Source: Hemileia vastatrix
Taxonomy: Eukaryota > Basidiomycota > Pucciniomycetes > Pucciniales > Zaghouaniaceae
Assembly (NCBI GenBank): GCA_030280995.1
Contig: JASXTE010000012.1
Coordinates: 7,539,001 to 7,603,000, forward strand
Reading direction: 5' to 3'
Length of the DNA stretch: 64,000 bases
The notes below the pieces were generated by a model. It was not told the DNA's origin and searched no databases. It saw only the letters and a program-made list of their open reading frames with translations. A program made the position numbers and the translations under genes. Shown piece after piece: positions 47,163 to 58,611 of the stretch. Positions within the stretch are counted from its first letter, which is position 1; the number at the start of each line of letters is the position of its first letter.

Positions 47163-47994
47163 CTTCTTTTTTTTTGAGTTTTAATAAAATTTGAAAAAAA
47201 AAATAAAATAAAAAATTAGTTTGAAATAAATTTTTATTAAATAAAATTTGAATTTAAAAATAAAATAAAATTTTAAAGATGTCCCCCAGCCATTTGATGA
47301 GCCATACCCCCGACACCATACCCACATCCAAGTGCATCTTGATGTGGGATACACCATAAATAAATTTGAAAATTAAACATAAATAAATGTGAAAATATGA
47401 ATCACATGAAATAAAAAAAATGAGAAATGATCCCTGGCTGGGCTCTCTCCACTTTGTAAAAATGATTGGAGACCATCAGTGGGCCTTAACCCCAAACAAA
47501 TTAATTATAAATAAAATTTAAAAGTTTGAAACATCATAAAAAATTCAAAACATAAACTTCAAGCATAAAATATTAAAATTAAGAATAAAAAATAAATAGA
47601 TAAATAAAATATTCTTGAATCCTTCATTTGAATCAGTGTATTTGGTTGAAATTTTAATAGTCCAGTTTATAGTCTTAGAGGATTACCTATATAGCAAAAG
47701 CAAAGCCAGGATTCAAATAGAAACAGGGAAACTATGTTAACAAACATTGTGGGGTAATTGTGTATAGAGAAGACAGCCCAACCATAACCCCTAACCTTTC
47801 CAATATTTAATTTACAAGGCTCCCCTGTGAACACTTCTGCCAAAATTAATTACACTCAAACAAAAATCTTCACCATAAAAGTTTAAAATTAAATTTTAAC
47901 CCATTTCTTTTTTCATAATGATAGTAAATATTTTTATCCTCATTTCTAAAATTTTTTTTGCAATAATAGTTGGTAGTTAATTGTCATTTCAGAG
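47163..47994. other. No recognised gene
   Basis: A slightly GC-richer stretch at 47281-47345 (CCCCCAGCCATTTGATGAGCC) and AT-rich sequence; nothing else is recognised. Confidence 0.35.
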
Positions 47995-48450
47995 TTAGAA
48001 TTTGGCACTGCTGGTGCCTCTATGATAGAGCTCCTTCACTTGACTGGCTGCTACCCACTTCTTTAACAGTACTCCATCCAACTCTTCTAACACATTCACA
48101 GGGGGAAAAAGTGTGAAATAGATATCAAGTTCAGTTTTTTTGGTCTCAGGGCAGGATTCTAGGTCTATTCTATGAAGTAACCCTGTTTCAACAAAATGAG
48201 AGTGACCCTTGTCATTCTCACATTTTTTTTTCTGACATTGAGTACCTTCCTTCTGGTGCCTTTTCCCACTCTTCTCTCATCCATTGTGAGTTTTTCTACT
48301 TTAGCTCTCTATACTCCCTTCTCTTCTTCCTGACTTCCCTAATATCCTACTTTTACTTCTTCTCTCTCCCCTCACACTGCCTCTGTCTTTCTCCCTGATG
48401 CTTCACTACCCTTCATCTATCATACTTCTTTCTTTCATTGTTTTTTTTCT
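47995..48450 (-). pseudogene. Unrecognised decayed coding stretch
   Basis: From about 48260 down to a TAA at 47997-47995, an uninterrupted frame of roughly 85 codons without ATG reads ENDKGHSHFVETGLLHRIDL, then ESCPETKKTELDIYFTLFPP and LEELDGVLLKKWVAASQVKE. Just upstream, in the neighbouring frame, QWMREEWEKAPEGRYSMSEK leads to a run of nine A's, where a one-base slip would join the two. A charged, REYRELK-like stretch precedes it, then a polypurine tract. The composition is clearly protein-like. I do not recognise the family; it might be a transposon-associated gene or a dead host gene. Confidence 0.5.
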
Positions 48451-48974
48451 CTACACCATCTTTCTCTTTATCTTAAACAATTATCATCTCTCCTATACAC
48501 ATTCATAAATCCACCTTTGGTAATAAAATAGAAATCAAAAATAATTTGCATCAAAATTAATAGCAATGAATATGCCTAAAAATAATAGACTAACACACCA
48601 TAAGCTACATGATTATTGGACATGTACAATTGCATGAAGAGTTCTTTTTCATAAGTTTTAAAGATTCCCAAGTAAACTTTATTAAAAAAAATGAAGTGCC
48701 AAAAACACTGAGCTATGTCATGCTCAATTTGAAGTCATTCAACATAAAAACACTATTACCTTAGGAGTTTGGAAGACTAAAGGCTGTTATCTATAAAAAA
48801 ACATTAGATACTAAATGTGTGTAAAGAAACCAATTATTTTCTGCATTTATGATCTACATTTTCAATTAAAAAGTAGGGGAAACTTGCATCAACCAAGCTG
48901 CTCACTGAAAAATCATCAACAATTAAATTTTACATCATTTTTGTCCCCCCTTGTAATAGTTAAAAGTCAAAATT

Positions 48975-50461
48975 TGTCAGGCTGAGGTCAAGTACAGAGA
49001 CGTGAACTAGCTTGAATGGTCAGTTTTATAGAACATCTTAATGGTCCTATATGAATACTTTAGTACAAATCCAATAAGTATTAAAATATAACTCAATATA
49101 AGGGTCTCAGTAATTTTAATCTCACTAATTATATATGGCTTACAATCTTATAGTTGGTAGAAAAAAAGATTTAATAAATTCAGATACCATTAAAAGTCTT
49201 ATAAGTATAATTGATATGTATTGTAATTGTATTGGTTATATGTTTAATTGTAATGATAAAGAATGTAGAAAACAAGACCAAAAACCCCCTCCTTTTATAC
49301 ACAATAACTTCCCCAAAGAACCCCTTGATTTACCAGCTCTATACATGATTAATCAAGCCTTATTCCAAGTAATAGACATGTTCAACAATATAAATAGTGA
49401 ACAATAACATAATTAGAAGCATATCACCCACCAAAATCCTGCAGTAATAGGGATAATTCATCAAAAATAAAGAATAAGCAAAAAAGAGAGTATATGCATG
49501 TGATACATTTAAAATAAAAGACTAAAAGAGAAAATTAAGATTAATTTTTACTCTATACTAAGGGGGATTAACAGTAGAAATAATGGGGCTAATCATGACA
49601 TTATACTACGTGAAATCCCCATGAAAAATAACCAAAATTGACTGAGAAACCACTTGAAACCCCAAAAAAGGGTGTGAGATGTGGGGTAGCTACATGCAGT
49701 CCTTGGCAGGCACTTTCACGGGTAAATCAATGACTAATTTAGGCAAATTTTAAGCATGGTAGTGAGTTAAAGTGCCAAGATTGAGGTTATTAATGAAATT
49801 AGTGCATATAATAAGGGTCAATGCATTTATAATTAAGCTAGGACACTAAATAAGCACCTGTTGCCTATTTTAGTGTGTTTCCCCACAGTGGGAATAGAAT
49901 TTGGGGGAATTATAGTGTGAAAAAGCTAACTTTACTAAAAATGAAGCTATTCACAAGGGAAAAATGCAGGTAGTATGTGCCCAGTACACAGATTTCTGGC
50001 ATAAAAAACACCAAATTTGAAAAGTGTTATTTTTATGCATTTGAGTAGCCAAATAAATAACTCCAATTAAGAAAAATTGATCTGTCAAAGACCACTTTTA
50101 ATATTATTAAATTTATAGCACATATAGTCAACTTTTAAGTGATTTAAAGTGCATTTCTTGTTTTTCATGTAAAATAATGAAAACAACAGCTTTAAGTCTA
50201 CTTAAAAATTATATAGCCTTATATTTAAGGTTCTTAAGATTATCCTAAAATGTCCCAACTTAATATTAAGTACAAAAGACTTATAAAAGGTGGATATATG
50301 CATGTATATAAGGTGTTATAATGGCATATTTTTTATTTTATCATAAATTTACTTAAGTATACTATTTGTGTACTCTAATTTATTGCTCCCATGTATAGTC
50401 CATGTGTTTAACATAACTTAAAAGTACTTTTTACTCAGTCCAGGGGATATCCAGGCTGACA
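48975..50461. repeat. Solo LTR with AAATT target duplication
   Basis: The 1487 bp sequence starts TGTCAGGCTGAGG and ends GATATCCAGGCTGACA. AAATT is found immediately on both sides (48970-48974 and 50462-50466). There is no recognisable polyprotein inside. The frame at 49135-49407 (Cys-rich, CNCIGYMFNCNDKEC) is inside the LTR and unrecognised. The last 60 bp resemble the right end of the candidate at 38858-40126 and more loosely the gypsy LTR ends. Confidence 0.85.
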
Positions 50462-50529
50462 AAATTTATGACGGAAAATGTACATTTCTCTAGCCCAACA
50501 TATCTATTCAATATGCAACATGATATTGA

Positions 50530-51960
50530 ACATCCAACTGTTGCCCTCTAAGTGTATTCAAAAAATGTATCAAATAAAAGAAAACCAATCAATATTAAAA
50601 GACAATCATAAAATAAGTGTAAAGAAAATATAACAAAAAATTTATAAAATTCATGAAAATCATTATCTTCATCAAATACATTAAATTAAAAAAAAAAACG
50701 TCAAAAATATCATAGAACTCAAAAAAAAATTTAAATTAATAAAAAAACAAACAATCAAAAAAATTTAGTAAAATGTATGAAACCATATAAATTTAAAAAA
50801 TCATAATGATAACAAAAAAATAAAAAAAATAAATAATAAAAAAAATCAAAATAAAAAATAAAAAATAAAAAAATCAAAAAAAATCATATACATCATATAA
50901 ATCATAAAAATCATAAAAGAATAAAAATTATTTATATAATTAAAATCATAAAAATAATTTAAATCATTTAATCATAAAAATCATACAAATTAACAAAAAT
51001 TAAAAAAAATCTTAAGAATCAAAAATTTCAAAAGGGTCATTAAAATTAAACATTTTTAAAAAAAATTAATAAGTTTATAAAATTCATAAAAATAAAGAAA
51101 TAAAATATTAGTAATTATTGTTATTATAAAAGTTTTTTAAATTAATAAAGTGAATACATCTTATAAATGGTATAAATCTTTAAAACATAAATAGATCTAA
51201 AAATTTTAAAAATCATAAAAATCACAAAAATTATAAAATTCAAAAAAATTTCAAGATCATAATATAAACCCTAAAAATAATAAAAATCAAAAACTTCAAA
51301 ATAAATCATCATAAAATAATAAAAATAAATAAATAAATAAATTTGAATAATCAAAATCTAAAAAATAATTAAAAATTCATTAAAATTATTAAATGAATTT
51401 TTTTAAAAAATTAGAATGAATTATCAAAATCATTAAACTATAAAATTCACCTAATTGATTGAAAATTGAAAATTCATAAAATTATTCAAAATTATAAATG
51501 TCAAAAAATAAAAAGCCATAACAAAAGCAAAAAAGTAAAAATATAAATTTTTTTTCAAGGATTATTTAGTAAAAAAAATTAGAAAGCTAAATAAATCATA
51601 ATAGTTTTAAAGTTCAAAGAGAATATTTATATCAAATGAATCTTAAAAGCTATGATAACTATAGAAACTTAAGGAATAAAAAATCACATTTAAAAAAAAT
51701 TATAGAATGATATACATAAATTAAAAATTATCAAGAAAATAATTTTGTGTGTAACAAATTACTTTCAAAAAAAGTAATAATTTCTTCCAAGTAATTACTA
51801 ATATTAAAATTGTAGGATAAATAAAACCATAATATTATAATTATCAAAATTAGTTGAGAAAACCAAATTAATAAAAGAAAAACAACAAAATGGAAAAATT
51901 ATAAAAATATAGAACTTAAAAATTAAAAATATAAATTTCAGAAGGATAAGGTCTAATGAA
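50530..51960. repeat. A-rich low-complexity tract
   Basis: The plus strand is dominated by A with recurring ATCATAAAAATCATAAA-type words and very little G. The order of words is irregular, so it is not a simple tandem repeat. No gene is possible here. Confidence 0.85.
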
Positions 51961-52147
51961 GGTTTAAATTTTCTTTCATGTCAAATAATAAGTAGTCCCA
52001 TATGTATTAAATTTTTTCAGTAGATCATTAAAAAAGTGGTATTTATAAGGGTCAAATAAATAATCAATATATTCAGTTTTTAATTTTATTATAATAGCCC
52101 AAGCTTACAGGTGATAGAGAAATATCAATCATAAAATTTAAAGTAAT

Positions 52148-53532
52148 TTTCAGCCGGTTATCTAGAAGTTAAAAGAAACTTCAGAAGAAAAAGGAGAAGA
52201 AGATGAATATAAGTAAAGTGGAAAAAAAGGATTAAAACAACACCTGAGAAAGAAAGTAAGGGTTTATAAATAACTATTGAGTGTGAGGTTTTATTTAATC
52301 AAGTGAGTAATTTTTAACACTCTGCTTATAAAATACCAAAACTAAATGATTGAACTGCTCTTAAAGCAACCTTTTTATATAGATATATTTCAAAATTTTA
52401 GTAGTAATTTAAAACACTATAATAAAATTTCTAGAAATATATGTATGAATGTAATAACAATTGTAATTGATAAAATGCAAGGTAGTGTAATTAATGCAGA
52501 CTAAAAGGGGAGAAACCAAAGCCTTTACATAGGAAAATGAGGCCCTCTGATATATTATTAGATGTGTATACAGAGTAAAAAATATATACCAAATGAAAAT
52601 TAAGTTTAACAAAGAATATGAGGTTGCCATGTAACAATTTACTAAAACAGAAATAAAAAAACTCAATGTATCAACCTTTTAAACAATGAAAAAATGTAAT
52701 ATATTAAGTAGGATACTATTTTGGTATAAAACAAGAGAATGTAACTATATTAATTTCAAACCAGTTTACACCATTTTTAATTTTATTAAAAAATCAGATT
52801 TAGTGAAACATATAAATTATACAATTTGTGACGTACAGAATTTATATACTTAGTTAATTTAGTATAAAACATAATAAATTAAGTAAGTTAAACTAATTTT
52901 ATTAGTATAATAGTTATTGAAATAAAAAAGTAATTATTTTAATAAAATCACTAAGTATTAAAATAAAATCTTTCACTTGTTCAATTAACTTGAAGACACA
53001 ATTTTGAATCAAAAAGGCATCCAATAATTATTGGTTGTAAGATATGTTTTTTTAATTTTTAAATATATTTATTTATTTAATTACATTATAAGGTTAATTT
53101 ATTTCTTATAATAATAATATAAATTTTTAATTAATTAATTATTAATTTATAAAAATTAAATTAACTAAAATGCACAAATGTTTATAGAATAGAATATATA
53201 TTAGAGGGTATCAAAGTTAGAAATCTTTCATTTCAAAATACCTCTTTTCTCCACCAAATCAACCATGATTATTTTTTAAAATATGCCATATTGTGCCCTA
53301 AAAGCCCCTTTTTTCTGAGAATTGATGTTGAGTTTGTGGCTTCCTTTTTTTGTTGTGAAATACCTTTTAAAGAGTTACAAATTTCTAACATTGATACCCC
53401 CTATTATGTGTATTTAAAGGTATATACAATTTATATAATAATAAAGTCAATATAAAATTTCTTTTAATTATATTTTTATATAGTTTTATTTTTCAAAATA
53501 ATGTTAATTTGTATAAATTATTTACCTACATT
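52148..53532 (-). repeat. LTR of the gypsy family, interrupted by element D
   Basis: The left edge TTTCAGCCGGTTATCTAGAAG matches the family start TGTCGGCCGGTCGTCTAGAAG. The right part is missing because element D (with B inside) is inserted at 53533; the remainder must lie beyond the window. A MITE at 53203-53402 is inserted in it. Confidence 0.65.
53203..53402. mobile_element. Harbinger-type MITE, copy c (200 bp)
   Basis: It starts AGAGGGTATCAAAGTTAG and ends TAACATTGATACCCCCT, with ATT at 53200-53202 and 53403-53405. The core CCACCAAATCAACCATGATT is shared with copy d. Confidence 0.92.
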
Positions 53533-53587
53533 AGGGGGTACCAGTGTTTTGAGATCTGCAATTAGGGATCAGGAATTTTTTTCCATA

Positions 53588-54050
53588 CACCACACAATAG
53601 GGGGTATCAAAGTTAGAAATCTTCCATTTCAAATAACCTCTCTTTTCCACCAAATCAACCATGATTGTTTTTTAAGGTATGCCATCTTGTGCCCACAAAA
53701 ACATCTTTTTACTGAGAATTAATGTCATGCTTGTGGCTTTATTTTTGTGCTGTGAAATACCTTTTAAATAATTACACATTTCTAACTTTGATACCCCCTA
53801 ATATAGGGGTGGACTTGCTAGCAAGTCTGCAACCTTGGACCCAAACTCACCACAGATTGAACACACATTGAGCTATTAACAAAGGAGCCATACAATCAGG
53901 GATGAATACCACTCATCAGAACATTTTAGGTGGGTGTTCAAGTAGAGTTCAGTATGGGTTTAATATGATTTCAGTCTGAGTTCCATATGAGTTCCATCTG
54001 AGTTCAGGTTGGGGACTTGCTAGCAAGTTCACCCCCTATATTGCGTAGTG
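53588..54050. mobile_element. CACTA-ended MITE, copy 2, with a Harbinger MITE inside
   Basis: The right end is the inverse of CACTACGCAATATAGGGGG and the left end is CACCACACAAT, interrupted by MITE copy d, then ATAGGGGTGGACTTGCTAG. ACTTGCTAGCAAGT palindromes lie inside both ends. The interior matches copy 1 in inverted orientation (GAACTCAG-type words). Confidence 0.7.
53599..53799. mobile_element. Harbinger-type MITE, copy d (201 bp)
   Basis: It starts AGGGGGTATCAAAGTTAGAA and ends ATACCCCCT, with AAT at 53596-53598 and 53800-53802. It is inserted into the first bases of the CACTA-ended MITE. Confidence 0.93.
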
Positions 54051-54081
54051 TGGGATCAGAAATTATTAATTGCAGAAGATT

Positions 54082-54113
54082 CTTATCCACTAGCCCCAGG
54101 GCTAGCAGATAAG
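54082..54113. repeat. Subterminal palindrome of element D
   Basis: CTTATCCACTAGCCCC and AGGGCTAGCAGATAAG form a 32-bp palindrome with a few mismatches, 12 bp from the insertion point of element B. Confidence 0.75.
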
Positions 54114-54124
54114 GAATCCAAAAT

Positions 54125-54156
54125 AGGGGGTATCAATGTTTACCGATCCGCAATTA
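54125..54156 (+). repeat. Left terminal inverted repeat of element B
   Basis: AGGGGGTATCAATGTT is shared exactly with the other end; similarity then weakens (TACCGATCCGCAATTA against CAGAGATCTGCAATTA). The first 180 bp are conserved with element C and include a CCGCAATTATTTTTGC block. Confidence 0.9.
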
Positions 54157-54492
54157 AATAATTTGCGGAAAATAATCTGCATACCCCAATTATCTTCCGC
54201 AATTATTTTTGCTAATAATTGGGTTATTAGAAACTTTACGTGTCAATGTTCACCTCTTATCCAGAATTTTTTTACTCAATTTTTCATAACCACATCTTGG
54301 ACAACTTTCTGTCATAACCACATCTTGACCTACTTTCTGCCATAACCACATCAGGGACTAGTCTCTGGATATGGCTTCTGCCTTTCTTCACACTCACATT
54401 CTCATCCCATCCTGTCCATTCTATCTGCTCAGAAACCCTCACCATCTCATCTGCTTGTTTCTGCTCCTTTTCATCTTCATTTATATTTTAAC

Positions 54493-55895
54493 ATGCCTTG
54501 TTGTCCTAGATCTTCTCAAAGGCAGCCATCACCCAGTTGTTCTTCAAATCCCACTACTCCCTCTTTCCCCCACTCAGCGGAGAAATCCAAGACCGTTCAA
54601 TTAAAAAAAGATTATCATCTCATTCTCATCAACTGGCTTAAAACCAAATCTAACTATGATTTATGTTTTGGTACTGAGTATTCAACTAACGTAGGATGGC
54701 CCCCAGAATCAAAAGTTAATGGCTATCTTTTAATGGCAAATGAATTACCGAATAAGACCAAGGGAAGGATTGATCTTTTGCCTAAAAAGATGTCTGAACA
54801 CTTCAAGCATTACCCAGCCAAATACAAGAAGGCAAAGGCTCTTTCATCTTCCACTGGTTTTGGGGTTACCGACATTGATATAACTAAGGGTATCAAATCC
54901 ATAGACAATAAACTTGAATCTTTATGTCCTTACTTTAAAGAGATGGATGCAATTTTTAAAGAGCAAGCCAATGTTAATCCTGTAAACATGTTGGATGGAG
55001 AAGATCCTATCTCCAAACATGATGTTGAAGCAAATCTTTTCCCATCCTCTTCCTCCACTCAAGCCTCCCCTCATTTAATGAGACAAATCTAGATAGCTTT
55101 TCTGTAGATCCTATTGGTGATTTAACCCAACCAAATCTAACTCAGGTCTGTTTCTTTTTTCTTTTTTCTTATCATTTCTATTTTTTATTTACTTATCTTT
55201 TTCTTATTTCTTAAAAGGCTGATGAACAAACCCAGGATCCTCAATCAACTGAGTCTGAAGGTAGTAACAATGATGAGGAAGAAAATATGAACTTGAACAA
55301 GAAGCGTAGGGCTTCATGTAGCCTAAATTTCCACTCACAAAGAAGAAAAAAAAGTGATACTTCATCACAAACCCGTTTTTTCTCTATGGAAGAATTTTTA
55401 GAGAAATTTGATGCTGGTAAGTGATACCATACCTCTTATTACTTCACTCTACTTTTCTTCTACTTTATATTAATTTTTATTACCACTCTAGAACAAGTAG
55501 AAATTTCTAAAGAGACTCTAAGCTTTGAAAATAAGAAGTATGAGCTCTCTTTAAGGAGGGATGATAGTCTACAAGATTTGGAAGAGAGGAAGTACAAGCT
55601 CTTTTTACGGAAGAATGATTGGGCCCAAGATTTGGAGGAGAGGAAGTACAAGCTCTCTTTACAGAAGGATGGTCAGGCCCAATATTTGGAGGAGAAGAAG
55701 TTTGAGTTAACTCTAAGTATTGAAAAATCAAAAAAAGAGGAGAAAACACTAAAACATCAAAACCTATTAGAGCAGATGAAATATAAGTTTGATCATGAAG
55801 AAAATTCCAAAAAGAAAGATTTCTTGATAGAATGTGTTAAAGCTAATAAATCTGTTGAGGAAATTGAACGTTTAAAGAAATTGTTGTATGACTAG
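54493..55895 (+). pseudogene. Myb/SANT-like transposon accessory protein with coiled-coil tail
   Basis: Exon 1 (54493-55145) has a Ser/Pro-rich start, then KDYHLILINWLKTKSNYD, STNVGWPPESKVNGYLLMAN and KALSSSTGFGVTDIDITKGI, ending around LCPYFKEMDAIF. This pattern is typical of the Myb/SANT-like DNA-binding proteins carried by fungal transposons. Introns at 55146-55217 and 55417-55491 have GT/AG ends. Exon 2 has a basic stretch (NLNKKRRAS, SQRRKK). Exon 3 holds four YKLSL-type heptad repeats (LEERKYKLFLRKND), a coiled coil, ending LLYD and TAG. A one-base shift within TCTTCCTCCACTCAAGCC (about 55040) is needed to join exon 1 to the rest, so the copy is probably broken. It likely recognises transposon ends with the transposase. 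Confidence 0.75.
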
Positions 55896-56063
55896 TTTGT
55901 TTTATTTCTCTCACACTTCAACTGTTCATATTTATTTGTACGTAAAATTTACAATAATTTCCTGTATTTCATTACTCTATCAATCATTACTTGAATTTTC
56001 ATATTTTAATGTTAAATATTCTTTTTTTAAATAAAATTTTCATGTCTCTTTTAAAAATTTGAC

Positions 56064-56480
56064 AATCCCCCACCCCTGGATTTTTTTGAAGTAAGGGGTG
56101 GGTATCACCAAAATTCTTTCATGTCATGAATCTTGAAAGTCTTATATGAAACTTTGGCTTTACTACCCCCTACATTTTACCGGTCTCCCCAAAATTCTTA
56201 CATGTCAAGAATTTCACAAGTCTTATAAGAAATTTTGGCAAAACCCCCCAAGGATTTTATTGAAGTAAGGGACAGGTATCACCAAAAATTTTTCACCAAA
56301 ATATTTACAAGTCAAATAAATTCTATATCTGTTTTAAAAAATTGGCAATACTCTCCCCTGAATTTTGTTGAAGCAAGGGGTGGGTATCACCAAAATTTTT
56401 CTAAGTCATCAATTTCACATGTCAAATTTGAAAATTTGGCAATACCCCCCCTGCATTTTATTGAATTAAGGGGTGGAAGT
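56064..56480. repeat. Four to five tandem units of about 75-110 bp
   Basis: Each unit has CCCCC(A/T)-type sequence, TTTTATTGAAGTAAGGGG-like sequence, GGTATCACCAAAATT and CATGTCA-AATTTCACA. The last unit begins the block that is repeated in inverted orientation at the window end, after the TET remnant of element D. Confidence 0.82.
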
Positions 56481-56775
56481 CATCTAAATTTAATATAATT
56501 ACATAAATTATCAAAAAATATCTAATATATATCAATTTCCCTAGTTTAAAGTAATGACAATTCCTCAAGCCAAAATGCAGATCAAATCTAGAAACAAAAG
56601 TTTGGGACTTTCCACAGGTGTAGGCTAGAGGAACCCCATGAAACAAATAAACGTTATCATGATTACCTGTTATACAACCAATAGTTGTTGGCTCATCACT
56701 TTACTTGAGCGAATTGATATATAAAAAATATTTATTAAAAATTTATGAAAAAATATAAATTTTTTGATGACAACT

Positions 56776-58123
56776 CTAATCCCCATACTTTTTGGATCTA
56801 GATAAAGTTTTTTTAAATAGATTAACTTTACCTTCTTTCTTTACCTTGTTGATTCTTTGAATCAACTTATGACTGATTTGAAATGAGCAACCAAAATGTG
56901 TTAAATCTTGACAGGATTCCAAACCAGGAGGAGCTTTGGTCGTTTGATGATTATCCTTAGAAGAATTCCAAATAGTTTCGATGATACCATTTCCCAAACC
57001 AAAATCAATGATGCACCAGTGGTCTGGAAAATATAAACCATGTCCTTTGATTTTAGCTGGAGATGGTATTGGTTGGCCAGTTATCGGATTGATATATGAG
57101 AATATACCAAAAGTAAGAAAATTGGTGTCATTCCTATCAATATGAATCCTATTGTGTAATCCAGAATGAGTGATAATAACTTTAGAAAATAAAAGATATT
57201 TGTGGCTCATATCTTCCCATTTGGAGTCACACCAATTCAGTATTCCAACTTTGGTTGCAAGTTCATGATTTTTTTCAAATGCTTTATTACAGAGCTTTTT
57301 GAGTCCAAGAGCAAGAAAAGAGTTAAATGAAGGTAGAGTGTCCCATAAGCAAAAATCTTCATCTTTTTGAGCTTTATTGATATTCTTGAGCAATGAATAT
57401 ATGCCTATATAAATGAAATAAGTGAAATGATATTAAGAATGGAAAAAAATTATTAGACATACCAAGAGAATATCCTTTAACAAAACCAGGTCTCCAACCA
57501 AATACAATCATGATACCACCCAAAAAATTCGTATTCCTTATACGTAACCAAACCAAAGCCATTTGATAAAGAGTTATGATAAGATTTGATAGTTGATTAA
57601 AAGATTCATCTTTTACACCATCAAATGAATGAACTTCTAAAATGATTTGAGCCTTATAAGTATTACTGATAACTGCAAAAACTCAATCATCACCAAATTC
57701 GGTTAGATATTTGATATCTTCTGGTAATTTTTTCAGATATTGATTTTTTTTATCTACTTTAGTTTTATGAAAAAAAATGTTTGGGATATGACGAAAATAA
57801 CTTTCACAGAGAATTTTTTTTTTCAGATATCTTTTCTTCTGATGAGACTGATTATCTTTAATTTTTTTTTTCAGATATCTTAACTTCTGATGAGACTGAT
57901 TATCTTCAATTTTTTTGGATCATTTAGAAGATGAAACTTTTTTTTTCAGATATCTTTTATTCTGATGAGACTGATTATCATTAATTTTTTTTGATGATTT
58001 AGAAGATGATTGTATTGAAGTTGATTTTGAAGAAGATTATAGAGATGGTAAAGATGAAGATGATTAAGAGGATAAAGATGAAGATGATAGAGAAGTAAGG
58101 GGTGAATCTGAATAAGAAGACAT
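56776..58123 (-). pseudogene. TET/JBP-like 2OG-Fe(II) oxygenase (element B)
   Basis: From the ATG at 58123 come a Ser-rich start, three basic repeats, then YLKKLPEDIKYLTEFGDD and NTYKAQIILEVHSFDGVKDE. A 58 bp intron (57462-57405) has GTATGT and ATAG ends and rejoins as KGYSLGIYSLLKNI. Catalytic parts are HIDRNDTNFLTFG (HxD codons 57144-57136), GHGLYFPDHWCIIDFGLGNG, the distal His in KDNHQTTKAP and CQDLTHFGCSFQI, where the arginine expected to hold 2-oxoglutarate appears to be His. The C-terminus is RSKKYGD and TAG (56778-56776). Stops at about 58066, 58033 and 57687 break the frame. The family oxidises 5-methylcytosine; this copy should be inactive. Confidence 0.75.
57816..57993 (-). repeat. 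Three tandem repeats encoding a basic motif
   Basis: About 60-75 bp units containing TTTCAGATATCTTTTCTTCT on the plus strand. On the minus strand each encodes DNQSHQKKRYLKKK with small changes, a possible nuclear-localisation or DNA-binding segment of the oxygenase. Confidence 0.85.
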
Positions 58124-58611
58124 TTATTTGATCTGAAAAAAATTTAAATGTCAAAAAAAAATTCAACATATATTTTTTAAAAAAAAGTCACGTAATAATA
58201 TCTTTAAAAATAAAATTTAAAGCAATATTATTTTTAAAAAAAAAAATATTTAAAAGAAAAAAATTTAAAAATTTTCAGTAAAAATTTAAAAAAAAAAATA
58301 CAAAAGAAAACCTGAAGTTTGATTATAAAAAACCTTCACAGAAAATCCTGTCAAATTAATAAAAAAATAAAAATAAAAATCTGTAAAAGAAGAATCAGAA
58401 CAAATAAAATTAAAAAAAATAAATTCAGTAAAATTATTTGTAAGAAAATTTAAAAATTAATGTCTAAACCTTTTTTATTTTGTAATTTACAGGGAAAGAC
58501 CTTAACAGAATGTAATAGTTTTTTTTTCTAAAATTCTGCCAAAAAAAAAAAAAAAAAATACAAAAAACAAATTTTTAGTATGTTTTTTTAGAAAGTAGGT
58601 AACCTCTCTTT

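Noticed and set aside
46771..47194. Long Phe/Ser and Leu/Ser frames over 100 codons
   Set aside because: They are created by a 9-bp microsatellite whose period is a multiple of three.
49135..49407. 90-codon cysteine-containing protein
   Set aside because: It lies wholly inside a solo LTR and has no recognisable domain; retained only as a remark.
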